Assembly: GCF_003590875.1 (NCBI RefSeq)
Contig: NZ_QYUN01000002.1
Span: 1,984,001 to 2,048,000, forward strand
Source of the DNA: Noviherbaspirillum cavernae
GTDB lineage: Bacteria > Pseudomonadota > Gammaproteobacteria > Burkholderiales > Burkholderiaceae_D
Reading direction: 5' to 3'
DNA length: 64,000 nucleotides
Both the position numbers and the translations under genes were made by a program. Under the pieces are notes generated by a model. The model worked only from the letters and a program-made list of their open reading frames with translations. It searched no databases and was not told the origin of the DNA. Positions within the stretch are counted from its first letter, which is position 1. Each line of letters opens with the position of its first letter. This document shows, one piece after another, positions 1 to 8,608 of this stretch.

Positions 1-19
1 TCAACGAACCGAAAATTCT

Positions 20-913
20 ATGAGATCGAGAAACCCAATCGTCACTTTTGTCTTCTTGCTGTTCTTACCCATGCTGGTATTGGGACAAGAATCTGATCGT
101 CAAAACATCGAATTGGACGCATCCCTTGATTGGATAGAGCGCCCTTGGAATATTCGTTATTTCCTTTCCGTCAGAAGTGAAAATAGTTTGCGAATAGCAA
201 CCGAAGCGGCGAACGAGCGACGTTTTCTATCCAAAAATAAAGAATTCCCGCCATATCGAGAGTATGAAGAAATTTTTAATGCGACATCGATCATTCCGAT
301 AAAGGGGGATGACGATCCATTTGCCGTCATCGCAATGAAATTCGACCACAACGGCGAGACGCTTACCTCGCACAAGGAACAGCAACCCTTGGTGGGAAAA
401 CGGAATCGCCTGAGAGAAATCGTCCTGACACCAAAAACTGCTACTGAAGGGCCCCTGTATCTCATCGGCTATTGGTTCATGGGCTTGCCTGGCGATGAAC
501 AGCTATTCTCACCGGCATTGTGCTCTTCATCGGACGATGACCGCTACCTCAAAAACTTCAGCCGCAAATTCGTATCGAAGCACAGCCTTGACGGAAACTT
601 CGGTTGCCGCGAATGGACCTATCAACTCTACGACCGCGACCGCCCCTTTATCGACGTCACGTCGTATCAAAAAGACGGTACCTATATCAAGGAATTCATC
701 GGCTGGTCGCGCTTCGAAGATCCACCCAAACCCGTCATCGGCAGGCACGAGAAAACCTGGTACTGCCTGCATGAATGCCCGAACTCCGAGGCGCCCGGCA
801 CCATCCCGGATATCGCTGCATGGACCAGAAAGCATGGCTTCCCGGTGCCCAAACGCCCGAGGAAGCAACCAATGTTTCCGAACGCGGATTTCGCCGATTA
901 TGTGAACGATTAA
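20..913 (+). CDS. exported protein of unknown function
   Basis: This 297-residue protein is not recognised. The first 22 residues form a typical Sec signal peptide: Arg at positions 2 and 4, a Phe/Leu-rich core, and a probable cleavage after VLG at about 22. The mature part is hydrophilic with no further membrane segment. It has four cysteines in its second half (one in ALCSSS, one in FGCREW, two in WYCLHEC), so disulfides in the periplasm are plausible. The C-terminus is Pro/Lys/Arg-rich. The 5' half is visibly more AT-rich than the 3' half and than neighbouring genes, which may hint at a composite or acquired origin. The gene stands alone, and its promoter lies beyond the left edge. A signal-peptide-bearing reading frame of this length supports a real gene; no function is proposed. 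Confidence 0.6.
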   Translation: MRSRNPIVTFVFLLFLPMLVLGQESDRQNIELDASLDWIERPWNIRYFLSVRSENSLRIATEAANERRFLSKNKEFPPYREYEEIFNATSIIPIKGDDDPFAVIAMKFDHNGETLTSHKEQQPLVGKRNRLREIVLTPKTATEGPLYLIGYWFMGLPGDEQLFSPALCSSSDDDRYLKNFSRKFVSKHSLDGNFGCREWTYQLYDRDRPFIDVTSYQKDGTYIKEFIGWSRFEDPPKPVIGRHEKTWYCLHECPNSEAPGTIPDIAAWTRKHGFPVPKRPRKQPMFPNADFADYVND

Positions 914-1189
914 GGAACGAGGCAGCGGCAAGATCGAATTCATGGTGAATCCGGGATCGAAGGTCGCGCTGATGCCTGTCGCTTGCGCTTCATAAATGTG
1001 CCGACACAGCCCACGTGTTGAAGGTCATGAGCGAGCAGAAAATCCCTGAAAGCATCTCCAGCGACAATTTGTCCTTGCGCCCCTGGCAAGAAGGACGGCA
1101 GCGGAATCCTGAGCACCCCTTTCTGGAACGCGTCGAAGGCACACGGAGATACACCAGCCGCGCCCCCATTGCCAGCGCTCAGTCCTCGT
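914..1189. other. intergenic stretch without a supported gene
   Basis: These 276 bases lie between the exported-protein gene and the end of the ankyrin gene on the other strand. A short open frame just after position 914 (ending TAA near 993) and another starting with ATG at 1027 that runs into the antisense of the ankyrin gene are both too short and lack family resemblance. They could be decayed gene remnants. I see no convincing terminator hairpin. Confidence 0.4.
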
Positions 1190-1885
1190 TCACAACTTCC
1201 CGGCCTTCTTCAAGCGATACGTCAAGCCCTCTGCGATATCCGTATGGTTATGCATCGCAGCGATGTCGATAGCGCTCAGGCCGAGTTCGTTTCGCAACGT
1301 GGCGTCGGCACCTTCATCGAGCAGCAGCTTGACCGTGAGGATATGGCCGCCAAGCGCAGCCATCATGATGGGGGTGGTTTTATTGGGAGACGCGGCGTCG
1401 ATGTAGGCGTGGTTCTCGATCAGCAGCCGGACGATGTCGTTGTTGCCGATCAAGGAAGCATAGTGCAAGGGTGTCCAGCCTGGGCGGTTGACCTGCGCGC
1501 CTTTTGCCAACAGCGCTTCGACTACCGGCTTGTTGCCTGTGAATGATGCAATCATCAAGGCGTTGTCACCGTTCCGAGCCTTGATCTCCAGGTCGATGTC
1601 TCGCGCATTGAGCAGCACGTCGAAGACCTTCATCGAATTTTCGCGAATCGCCAGGATCATTCCGGTCTCACCGCGCTGGGGCTCGATGATGTTAGGGTCC
1701 AATCCGCGTGCGAGCAATGCCTTGATTTCGCTGGCGTTGTCGACTTTCGCCGCTCGAAAAAAATCGTCGTAGGCACCGGCATGGCTCGTGACCGGGATCA
1801 TCAGCATGCCAAGCACTGTCGCAATTCGCATGTACTTGCGGCGGCTTGGCAGGTGGAATTCAAATCGAGTGGTTTGCGGATTCAT
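1190..1885 (-). CDS. ankyrin-repeat protein, probably exported
   Basis: This 231-residue protein has a signal-peptide-like segment at about residues 18-36 (MRIATVLGM... ending SHA), followed by four to five ankyrin repeats filling the rest. Repeat hallmarks such as GDNALMIASFTGN, GWTPLHYASLIGN and TTPIMMAALGGH recur about every 33 residues. Ankyrin repeats mediate protein-protein contacts; the partner is unknown. The open frame begins with a GTG at 1888 immediately followed by ATG at 1885, and I chose the ATG. An internal ATG at 1834 would give a shorter, cleaner signal peptide and is an alternative. The gene starts 15 bases after tatD and is probably its co-transcribed last gene. Confidence 0.85.
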   Translation of the reverse strand: MNPQTTRFEFHLPSRRKYMRIATVLGMLMIPVTSHAGAYDDFFRAAKVDNASEIKALLARGLDPNIIEPQRGETGMILAIRENSMKVFDVLLNARDIDLEIKARNGDNALMIASFTGNKPVVEALLAKGAQVNRPGWTPLHYASLIGNNDIVRLLIENHAYIDAASPNKTTPIMMAALGGHILTVKLLLDEGADATLRNELGLSAIDIAAMHNHTDIAEGLTYRLKKAGKL

Positions 1886-1900
1886 CACCGGAATGAAAAT

Positions 1901-2686
1901 CTATCGTTCTATTTTGAACAGCTTGAAAAAATTATCCGTGGTCTGCTCGGCCACTTGCTCCAGGGGGATGCCTTTCAGTTCCGCCAGGAATTCCGCCACA
2001 TGGCGAACCAGTCCGGGCTCATTCATTTTCCCGCGATGCGGCACTGGAGCGAGATATGGCGAGTCCGTTTCAATCAGCATTCGCTCCAGAGGAACGGCGT
2101 GCGCAACCGCTTGCAACTCTTTGGCGCTCTTGAAGGTGACGATGCCAGAGAACGATATGTAGAAGCCCAGTTCCATGGCGGCATTGGCGACTTCTAGCGA
2201 CTCGGTGAAGCAATGCATGACCCCGCCCGCTCCACCGGCGTCGGTCCCCGCACCTTCATCCTGCATGATGCGGATGGTGTCTTCGGATGCCGAGCGGGTA
2301 TGAATAATCAGCGGCTTGCCGGTCGCCCTCGATGCGCGGATATGGGTGCGGAAGCGTTCGCGCTGCCATTCCAGATCGCCTTCCAGCCGGTAGTAGTCCA
2401 GTCCCGTTTCGCCGATCGCGACAATCTTCGGATGTTTGGAAAGGGCAACCAGTTCATCCACGCTGGGTTCCGGCGTGTCCTCGTAGTCGGGATGTACGCC
2501 CACCGATGCATAGATGTGCGGATACTTTTCTGCCAGGGCAAGCACTTCGGGAAAATCGGGCAAATCGACGGAAACGCATAGCGCATGGCTGACGCGGTTG
2601 TCCGCCATCTTGTCGAAAATTTCAGGAAGACGGGCTGCAAGCTCGGGGAAATTGATGTGGCAATGGGAGTCGATGAACATCGGCAT
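1901..2686 (-). CDS. tatD: TatD-family metal-dependent DNase
   Basis: This 261-residue TIM-barrel metallohydrolase has the full family metal-ligand set: HCH near the N-terminus (IDSHCHINF), Glu in GETGLDYYR, His in IIHTRSA, His in MHCFTE, and Asp in ETDSPYLAP. Family members (TatD, YcfH, YjjV) are 3'-5' exonucleases or DNases of the cytoplasm, implicated in DNA repair, and some have D-aminoacyl-tRNA-related activity. The length matches the YcfH type. Its place downstream of holB and pilZ is the same as in Pseudomonas. The first ATG (2686) is used; ATG 2680 is also possible. Confidence 0.95.
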   Translation of the reverse strand: MPMFIDSHCHINFPELAARLPEIFDKMADNRVSHALCVSVDLPDFPEVLALAEKYPHIYASVGVHPDYEDTPEPSVDELVALSKHPKIVAIGETGLDYYRLEGDLEWQRERFRTHIRASRATGKPLIIHTRSASEDTIRIMQDEGAGTDAGGAGGVMHCFTESLEVANAAMELGFYISFSGIVTFKSAKELQAVAHAVPLERMLIETDSPYLAPVPHRGKMNEPGLVRHVAEFLAELKGIPLEQVAEQTTDNFFKLFKIER

Positions 2687-2714
2687 ATTGTACGCCGACG
2701 GGCATTCTCAGGCT

Positions 2715-3212
2715 TCAGCCAACGCGTTTCCCGAGGATGATCAAATCGCGTTCAACGCCGTCAAGCGTGGCCACGCGCGGCAGATGCGCCCATCGCTCAA
2801 AACCGAATGCATCAAACAATTTCAGGCTCGGCAAGTTGTGCCCGAAAATGAATCCAAGCAAGGTATGGACCTTGATTCGCGGGGCGAAATCGATCGCATG
2901 TGTCAGGAAATAGCGCCCAAGGCCTTTTCCCCGCGCATCTTCGTGGATATAGATCGACAGTTCCGCCGTACCGGCATACGCTGGACGTCCGTAGAAATTC
3001 GAATAAGACAGCCAGCCGATGATGCGTCCTTGCTCTTCAGCGACCCAGAGCGGCCGCTTGTCAGCAGTATGTTCGGCAAACCAAGCGTGACGCGATTCAA
3101 CCGTGACAGGTTCGGTATCGGCAGTCACTTCGCGCGAGGCAACGGTGTTGTTGTAAATGGCAACGATCGCGGGCAGATCGTCCATCGTGGCGATGCGATG
3201 GGTATACGGCAT
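2715..3212 (-). CDS. GNAT N-acetyltransferase, phosphinothricin-acetyltransferase-like
   Basis: This 165-residue GNAT-fold protein carries the acetyl-CoA binding signature RGKGLGRYF (motif A, about residues 95-103) and a later FGFERWAHLP segment typical of the PAT/MnaT subgroup, whose members acetylate small amine substrates such as methionine sulfone, sulfoximine or phosphinothricin. The substrate here is not known. The start was set at the ATG at 3212 (MPYTHRIATMDD), because the upstream extension is basic, non-conserved and overlaps pilZ. It begins 19 bases after the pilZ stop, so it is inserted into the otherwise conserved pilZ-tatD order and is probably in the same operon. Confidence 0.88.
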   Translation of the reverse strand: MPYTHRIATMDDLPAIVAIYNNTVASREVTADTEPVTVESRHAWFAEHTADKRPLWVAEEQGRIIGWLSYSNFYGRPAYAGTAELSIYIHEDARGKGLGRYFLTHAIDFAPRIKVHTLLGFIFGHNLPSLKLFDAFGFERWAHLPRVATLDGVERDLIILGKRVG

Positions 3213-3231
3213 GATTGACACGAAAATCCGC

Positions 3232-3627
3232 TTACAAGGTATGGGTCGCACGCGTCGAGCGCAGCGCAGCGCCAAGCAATTCCTCGATCCTCAGTTTCAC
3301 GCGCTGCCCGCCTTCGTCAGCGGAAAAATGGACGCCGATACCCTGTGCCTTGCCGTTGTTGGCGCCGGCGGGTGTCACCCATGCGATCTTGCCGGCGATG
3401 GGATATTTGGTCGGGTCGTCCATCAAGGTCAGGATCAGATAAATTTCATCACCGACCTTGTATGGCTTGTTGGTCGGCACGAAAATGCCGCCGTTCGTCA
3501 GGAAGGGCATGTATGCCGCGTACAGCGCCGCCTTTTCCTTGATCGGGAGAGACAATACTGAAGGACGTGCTACCGTTGCGCCGCTGTTCGATCCTTGTGC
3601 TGCCGGAGCTAGTGGTGTTTCGGCCAT
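3232..3627 (-). CDS. pilZ: PilZ, type IV pilus assembly protein
   Basis: This 131-residue PilZ-domain protein closely resembles the founding Pseudomonas PilZ, a cytoplasmic factor needed for type IV pilus biogenesis that works with PilB and FimX. Shared segments include KEKAALYAAYMPF, LMDDP, the GKIAWVTPAGA strand and a C-terminal HTL. The c-di-GMP signature (RxxxR plus [DN]xSxxG) is absent, as in true PilZ, so direct nucleotide binding is not expected. I chose the ATG at 3627, preceded by AAAGGA, rather than the longer frame that intrudes into holB. It lies 25 bases after holB, the same order as in Pseudomonas (tmk-holB-pilZ-tatD). Confidence 0.93.
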   Translation of the reverse strand: MAETPLAPAAQGSNSGATVARPSVLSLPIKEKAALYAAYMPFLTNGGIFVPTNKPYKVGDEIYLILTLMDDPTKYPIAGKIAWVTPAGANNGKAQGIGVHFSADEGGQRVKLRIEELLGAALRSTRATHTL

Positions 3628-3652
3628 GACTATCCTTTGTTGGTTGCAATCG

Positions 3653-4690
3653 TCACGAGGAAAAAAGCGTTGAATATTCCAGCAGCATGTCTTCGATGAA
3701 AAGCCGTGCCGACAATGGGTGCTCCGCGATGGCGCGTCGCTCATTGAGCGCTTTCAAGGCCCGCAGCAGCTGTCCGGGATCCGCCTGTTCTGCCAGCGCC
3801 TCAAGCTCTTTCCGGTAACGGGGATAATACCGGATTCTGCCCGAAAATTTGAGCGAGAACACGTCATATAACCAGCGCTGCATCCATGCGACGAGATCGA
3901 CGACGGGTGTTTTCTGCAGGCGCTCCGCGGTCTTCAGCGCACCCTCCGCACTCGGTCGCGCTAGCTGGCGCAGGAAATCGTCCATGATGTCGCGCGCATC
4001 GGTTTGTGCCAGGGAAAAGGCTGCAAGCGGCGCTCCGCCCTGCTCTGCCAGCCAGGCGTCCGCATCCTTGATGCCCTGCTGCTGAAGCCAGGACAAGGCT
4101 TCGTCCTGTCCTGGCATCGCAAGGGCGAATTTGCGGCAGCGCGAAAGGATCGTCGGCAGCAGGCGGTCGAGTCCGTTGGATACCAGCAGAAAGAGCGTAT
4201 CGGGTGGCGGCTCTTCCAGTGTCTTCAGCAGCGCATTGGCGGCGGCGGTGTTCAATGCCTCGGCGGGATACAGCACGATGACGCGCATGCCTTGCCGATG
4301 CGTGGAGATATTCATGAAATCGGCCAATGCGCGAATCTGGTCGATCTTGATTTCCTTTGACGGCGCCTTGGCCGACTTGCCGGCCTTCTTTCCATCGCCT
4401 TCCTCGCCCCCCTCTTCTCCGCCGCCGTCTTCTTCCAGAATCTCCGGCCGCACACGGCGATAGTCGGGATGGTTGTATTGAGAAAACCAATTGCACGATT
4501 CGCACAGGCCGCATGCGTGACCGTCTGCGACCGGGGCCTGACACAGGGCTGATTGCGCAACTTGTTCCGCGAATGCCGTCTTGCCGATTCCCTCCGGGCC
4601 GTGAAACAGGATTGCGTGCGGCAAGCGTTCGCGCAATTGCTGCAGCTGTTGCCATGCCGTGTTTTGCCAGGGATAGAGAGGGCTAGTCAT
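3653..4690 (-). CDS. holB: DNA polymerase III delta' subunit
   Basis: This 345-residue AAA+ clamp-loader subunit belongs to the DnaX complex that loads the beta clamp. It has a P-loop GPEGIGKT at 31-38, a zinc module with Cys 50, 60, 63 and 66, and a sensor-1 SRC motif near 185 (ILSRCRKF). The family is usually about 300-335 residues. The extra length here comes from a low-complexity insertion at about 86-112, where glycine and glutamate runs are followed by a Lys/Ala-rich stretch just before the segment KIDQIRAL. The frame stays open through it, so it is a real insertion and not an error signal. It follows tmk by 53 bases. Confidence 0.95.
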   Translation of the reverse strand: MTSPLYPWQNTAWQQLQQLRERLPHAILFHGPEGIGKTAFAEQVAQSALCQAPVADGHACGLCESCNWFSQYNHPDYRRVRPEILEEDGGGEEGGEEGDGKKAGKSAKAPSKEIKIDQIRALADFMNISTHRQGMRVIVLYPAEALNTAAANALLKTLEEPPPDTLFLLVSNGLDRLLPTILSRCRKFALAMPGQDEALSWLQQQGIKDADAWLAEQGGAPLAAFSLAQTDARDIMDDFLRQLARPSAEGALKTAERLQKTPVVDLVAWMQRWLYDVFSLKFSGRIRYYPRYRKELEALAEQADPGQLLRALKALNERRAIAEHPLSARLFIEDMLLEYSTLFSS

Positions 4691-4743
4691 TCAAGTCCGC
4701 AATGTCAACGACGAAAAATCTCAAGTCGAGTCGCTCGAAGCGA

Positions 4744-5352
4744 TCAGATACACGCAATGATCTGTCCAAGTTCGGCGTGCACGTCCGCAAATGTCCCGGT
4801 CGAATCGATGACGCGAAACCGTTCGGGAAACTGCTCTGCGCGCCGCAAATATTCGGTTCGCGTGGCGGCGAAAAAATCGGCCTTTTCGCGCTCGAATTTA
4901 TCAAGTTCACGGCTTGCGTCAAGACGCGCTCTGGCGACTTCCAGCGGCACATCGAACAGCAGCGTCAAATCGGGCTGAAAGCCGGGATGCACCCATTCCT
5001 CCAGGGCTGAGAGTTTGATCAGATCGAGCTTCCGCCCGCCGCCCTGGTAGGCGAAGGTGGCATCGGTGAAGCGGTCTGAAATCACCCACTCGCCTCGCGC
5101 CAGCGCAGGTTCGATGACATGCGCAAGATGCTCGCGGCGTGCGGCAAACATCAGCAGCGCCTCGGTTTCAAGATGCATTTTTTCGTGCAGCAGCAGTTCA
5201 CGCAATTTTTCGCCGAGCGGTGTGCCGCCGGGCTCGCGCGTCACGATGACCGTCTTGCCGCTCGATCTGAGCAGATCGGCAACATAGGCGAGATGTGTCG
5301 ATTTGCCCGCGCCGTCAATGCCTTCAAAGGTGATGAATTTGCCTCGTGCCAT
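4744..5352 (-). CDS. tmk: thymidylate kinase
   Basis: This 202-residue dTMP kinase makes dTDP on the way to dTTP. The P-loop is GIDGAGKST at 11-19, the substrate loop [10 protein letters not shown] at about 39-48, and DRF with the following YQGGGR near 93-107 is the DR[YFH] signature. The length is normal. It starts with ATG 31 bases after the mltG stop, and the mltG-tmk-holB-pilZ order is the conserved proteobacterial arrangement. Confidence 0.97.
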   Translation of the reverse strand: MARGKFITFEGIDGAGKSTHLAYVADLLRSSGKTVIVTREPGGTPLGEKLRELLLHEKMHLETEALLMFAARREHLAHVIEPALARGEWVISDRFTDATFAYQGGGRKLDLIKLSALEEWVHPGFQPDLTLLFDVPLEVARARLDASRELDKFEREKADFFAATRTEYLRRAEQFPERFRVIDSTGTFADVHAELGQIIACI

Positions 5353-5383
5353 GAATGCGTATTTCCGAATGGATACCTGAGCA

Positions 5384-6367
5384 TTATCGCTGGTATTTAT
5401 TCACTGCGCGATTATGGTCGCCGAGGTTGCTTGAAAACTCGCTCGTGCCATTGCCGCGCGAGACGAAATACAAGGCATCGGTTTTGGCCGGATTGACCGC
5501 CGCCGCCAGCGACTCCTTCCCCGGCAGGGCGATCGGCGTCGGCGGCAAGCCGGTACGCGTGTATGTGTTGTAGGGTGTATCGGTTTCCAGATCGCGCTTG
5601 CGGATATTGCCCTGATAGTTATCACCCATGCCATAGATCACGGTCGGATCGGTCTGCAGCAGCATCCCGCGCTTCAAGCGGTTCACGAACACGCCGGCGA
5701 TCATGGTGCGCTCGGACCTCTGTCCCGTTTCCTTCTCCACGATCGATGCCATCACGAGCACCTCGTATGGCGACTTGTACGGCATCGACGGGTCCCTGCT
5801 GGCCCAGGCATCGTCCAGTTTCCTCAGCAGGAGCGCATGCGCCTGCCGGTAGATTTGCAAGTCGCTCGCGCCTTTGGCGAACAGGTAGGTATCGGGGAAA
5901 AACAGGCCTTCCGGCATCGAATAATTCGGTGCAATCTTCGCGATCAATTCCTTGTCCGACAAGTGTGCAGTATCGTGCTTCAACGCGGGATGCTCCGCAA
6001 TCGCCTGGCGCATCTGCTTGAACGTCCAGCCCTCGATGATGGAAAGCGACTCCTGCGCGAATTCGCCGCGTACCAGCTGGTCGATCAGACTCAGCGGCGT
6101 GGTGCCCGGCTTCAATTCATAGTTGCCGGCTTTCAAGCGACCGCCCTTGCCTCCGAATCGCGCCAGCAGACTGAACATCACCGGGTTCAGCGGCACGCCG
6201 GCGTCAGCGATCTGCTCCGCGCTGCTTTTCACGCTGCTGCCCGATTTGATGGAGAATTCAATCGATGGTGCACCCTGCGCGATGATTGGATTGTGCGCCC
6301 AGAAATAAACGCCGCCTGCGCAAACCAGGGCAAGAGTGACAATGATGGAAAGAAATTTTTTAATCAA
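5384..6367 (-). CDS. mltG: endolytic murein transglycosylase MltG
   Basis: This 327-residue inner-membrane lytic transglycosylase (YceG family) is thought to cut nascent glycan strands and set their length. An N-terminal membrane anchor lies at about residues 6-24, followed by a LysM-like part and the catalytic domain with SIVEKET, where Glu211 corresponds to the catalytic Glu of E. coli Mlt[14 protein letters not shown] and [18 protein letters not shown] are family-conserved. The predicted start is TTG (6367); no in-frame ATG exists upstream, and the family N-terminus (IKKF... then hydrophobic) fits it. It heads the tmk-holB-pilZ-tatD unit and is divergent from ygfZ. Confidence 0.95.
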   Translation of the reverse strand: MIKKFLSIIVTLALVCAGGVYFWAHNPIIAQGAPSIEFSIKSGSSVKSSAEQIADAGVPLNPVMFSLLARFGGKGGRLKAGNYELKPGTTPLSLIDQLVRGEFAQESLSIIEGWTFKQMRQAIAEHPALKHDTAHLSDKELIAKIAPNYSMPEGLFFPDTYLFAKGASDLQIYRQAHALLLRKLDDAWASRDPSMPYKSPYEVLVMASIVEKETGQRSERTMIAGVFVNRLKRGMLLQTDPTVIYGMGDNYQGNIRKRDLETDTPYNTYTRTGLPPTPIALPGKESLAAAVNPAKTDALYFVSRGNGTSEFSSNLGDHNRAVNKYQR

Positions 6368-6482
6368 AACGATGTCCGGATGGTGGGTTGCAAGAGCGGA
6401 CGCGCTTTCCGCGACGTCACTATAATCAAGCCGTGATGATACTGGCTAAACAAATAATTACCTGAAGATTACCTGAACTTTT

Positions 6483-7565
6483 ATGACCGAATTCACGAGT
6501 ACATGGTTGCAATTTCTGGCCCGGAATGGGGCTCTGCTCCAAGGCGAGGACGGCTCCGGAATTGTCGGATTTGCAGCCGGCGATGCATCGGACGCAGCCC
6601 TGACATCCTTTGTCGCGCCATTGCCTGATCTTGGCTTGATCGCTGCGACCGGCGAAGATGCCGCATCATTCTTGCACACGCAACTGACCAACGACGTCGA
6701 GCACCTCGGCTCCGGCGAAGCACGCCTCGCGGGATATTGTTCGCCCAAGGGACGGCTGCTGGCCACTTTCCTGATGTGGAAGACTGCAGACGCGATCATG
6801 CTCCAACTGCCGCGCGAGATTCAGCCTGCGGTGCAAAAGCGCCTGCAAATGTTCGTGCTGCGTGCGAAAGCCAAACTGAATGACGTTTCGGACAACCGTG
6901 TCATCCTCGGTCTCGTCGGCCATGCGGCGAGCGCGGCGCTGCCGGCATGGTTTCCGTCCATGCCGGCAGCGCCCTATGCGAAGATCGATTCGGCAGCCGG
7001 CACGCTGATCCGCGTGGCGGATGCATTCGCCGCGCCCCGTTATCTTTGGATCACCGATGTGGAAACGGCGCAGCAAGTCTGGCCCGTGTTGACGAAGTCA
7101 CTACCGCCCGCAGGATCGCATGCATGGCAGCGCAGCGAGATTCACGCCGGGGTTCCGGCGGTGATGCAAAAAACGCAGGAACAGTTTGTGCCGCAGATGG
7201 TGAATTTCGACATCATTGGCGGCGTCAATTTCAAAAAAGGCTGCTACCCGGGCCAGGAGATCGTGGCGCGCACGCATTATCTCGGCAAGGTCAAGCGCAG
7301 GATGATGCTGGCGTCGGTCGATGCTGGTGATGTGAAACCGGGCACCGAAGTGTTCCTGAGCGCAGAGCCGGATCAGCCGAGCGGAATGGTGGTCAATGCG
7401 GCACCCAACGCGCATGGCGGGATGGATTGCCTTGTCGAGATCAAGACAGCCGCTGTGAGCGAGGGTACGGTTCATGCGGGATCGCCGGACGGAGCCGTGC
7501 TTCGTTTCGGCGCGTTGCCGTACTCTCTGCCGGATGCAGCACAAGTCGAATCGCAGATCCGATGA
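6483..7565 (+). CDS. ygfZ: folate-binding protein YgfZ
   Basis: This 360-residue protein of the YgfZ/GcvT-like family uses tetrahydrofolate and helps synthesise or repair certain Fe-S enzymes such as MiaB. The diagnostic motif KGCYPGQE occurs at about residue 250 with the conserved Cys, followed by IVARTHYLGKVKRRM. The C-terminal barrel is complete. It is divergent from mltG, and its stop overlaps the start of the next gene, so the two are translationally coupled. The ATG at 6483 is the only sensible start. Confidence 0.93.
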   Translation: MTEFTSTWLQFLARNGALLQGEDGSGIVGFAAGDASDAALTSFVAPLPDLGLIAATGEDAASFLHTQLTNDVEHLGSGEARLAGYCSPKGRLLATFLMWKTADAIMLQLPREIQPAVQKRLQMFVLRAKAKLNDVSDNRVILGLVGHAASAALPAWFPSMPAAPYAKIDSAAGTLIRVADAFAAPRYLWITDVETAQQVWPVLTKSLPPAGSHAWQRSEIHAGVPAVMQKTQEQFVPQMVNFDIIGGVNFKKGCYPGQEIVARTHYLGKVKRRMMLASVDAGDVKPGTEVFLSAEPDQPSGMVVNAAPNAHGGMDCLVEIKTAAVSEGTVHAGSPDGAVLRFGALPYSLPDAAQVESQIR

Positions 7566-7855
7566 CAACAGATTTATACATTTACTACCGCGTGCGCTGC
7601 GAGGATGCCGAGTTGCTGAAAGCAAAAGTGGGCGCCATGCAGCGATGCATATTTCAGGAATATGGTATCGTCACCGGACTCAAGCGACGTCCCGAAGAAA
7701 AGGGCGGAAGGCATACGTGGATGGAGATTTATCTTGCGGTGCCGGACGACTTCGAAGCGATACTTGAGCGTGCCGCGACCCAGGAAAAACTGGATGCCTT
7801 GATCGACGGCCAACGCAACATCGAATATTTTTTGGATTACTCCACATGTGCTTGA
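7562..7855 (+). CDS. DUF4936-type small protein
   Basis: This 97-residue cytoplasmic protein begins TTDLYIYYRV and contains GLKRRPEEKGGRHTWMEIY, resembling the uncharacterised DUF4936 family of betaproteobacteria. It probably adopts a ferredoxin-like alpha/beta fold. A longer frame is open upstream, but the ATG at 7562 overlaps the ygfZ stop as ATGA, and the family begins there. The gene also overlaps the next one by 10 bases, which ties all three into one unit. Its function is unknown; coupling to ygfZ suggests, weakly, a role near Fe-S or folate metabolism. Confidence 0.82.
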   Translation: MTTDLYIYYRVRCEDAELLKAKVGAMQRCIFQEYGIVTGLKRRPEEKGGRHTWMEIYLAVPDDFEAILERAATQEKLDALIDGQRNIEYFLDYSTCA

Positions 7856-8571
7856 TCGTTTTTGCCTGGCAGGTTGTTCCGGGCGCGCCGCTGGTGGCGG
7901 CAAGTAATCGTGACGAATATTACGATCGGGCCGCAATCCCCGCGCATTGGTGGAGCGAGCATCCGGATGTCTATGCCGGCCGCGATCTGCAAGGCGGTGG
8001 CACATGGATGGGGATCACGCGCAACGGCCGCTTTGCCGCGGTCACCAATATCCGTTCTCCTTTGGAAAAACGTCTCGACGCGCCATCGCGCGGTGTACTG
8101 GTTGCCGACTATCTGAAGGGACAGGCAAGCGCGGCGGAATATGTCGCTGACCTGTCCGTGCGCGCACACGAATTCAATGGATTCAACCTCGTCGTCGGCG
8201 ATTCGACCCAGCTGATCTGGTACTCCAACGCGCAGATCGACGACGAGCGCAACGGAAAGCCGCTTGCTCCTGGCATCTACGGTCTGTCCAACGCGTCTCT
8301 CGATGCACCATGGCCCAAGGTGGTGCGCACCAAGGCGCAGTTTGCCAGCCTGCTGTGCCAGGGCGCACCGGAGGATGCCTATTTCGAAATGCTGACCGAC
8401 ACCACGCGCGCATCCGATTGCCGCCTGCCGAAGACCGGTGTCAGCATCGAATGGGAAAGAATCCTGTCGGCTGTGTGTATCGAATCGCCGGAGTACGGCA
8501 CGCGCGCCTCAACCGTTGCGCAGCTCTATGCGGACAATACCGCCGCGCTGCATGAACGCGCGATACGCTGA
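7846..8571 (+). CDS. NRDE/TANGO2-family protein
   Basis: This 241-residue protein begins MCLIVFAW and carries the name-giving NRDE at about residues 22-25 (AASNRDEYYDR). Cys2 at the N-terminus is compatible with an Ntn-hydrolase-like fold, as proposed for the family. Eukaryotic TANGO2 is linked to haem trafficking and lipid metabolism; the bacterial role is not settled. The start overlaps the upstream stop by 10 bases. The gene is convergent with the GNAT gene, 37 bases away, with only a small 5-bp hairpin (8591-8603) between them. Confidence 0.88.
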   Translation: MCLIVFAWQVVPGAPLVAASNRDEYYDRAAIPAHWWSEHPDVYAGRDLQGGGTWMGITRNGRFAAVTNIRSPLEKRLDAPSRGVLVADYLKGQASAAEYVADLSVRAHEFNGFNLVVGDSTQLIWYSNAQIDDERNGKPLAPGIYGLSNASLDAPWPKVVRTKAQFASLLCQGAPEDAYFEMLTDTTRASDCRLPKTGVSIEWERILSAVCIESPEYGTRASTVAQLYADNTAALHERAIR

Positions 8572-8608
8572 TCTTGTTCAACCGGCCCGCAGCGGTTTCC
8601 GCTAACGG

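Noticed and set aside
1015..1272. 85-codon plus-strand open frame starting MSEQKIPES at the internal ATG
   Set aside because: The first 40 residues look protein-like but the rest is antisense of the ankyrin gene; no family and no clear ribosome-binding site. At most a gene remnant.
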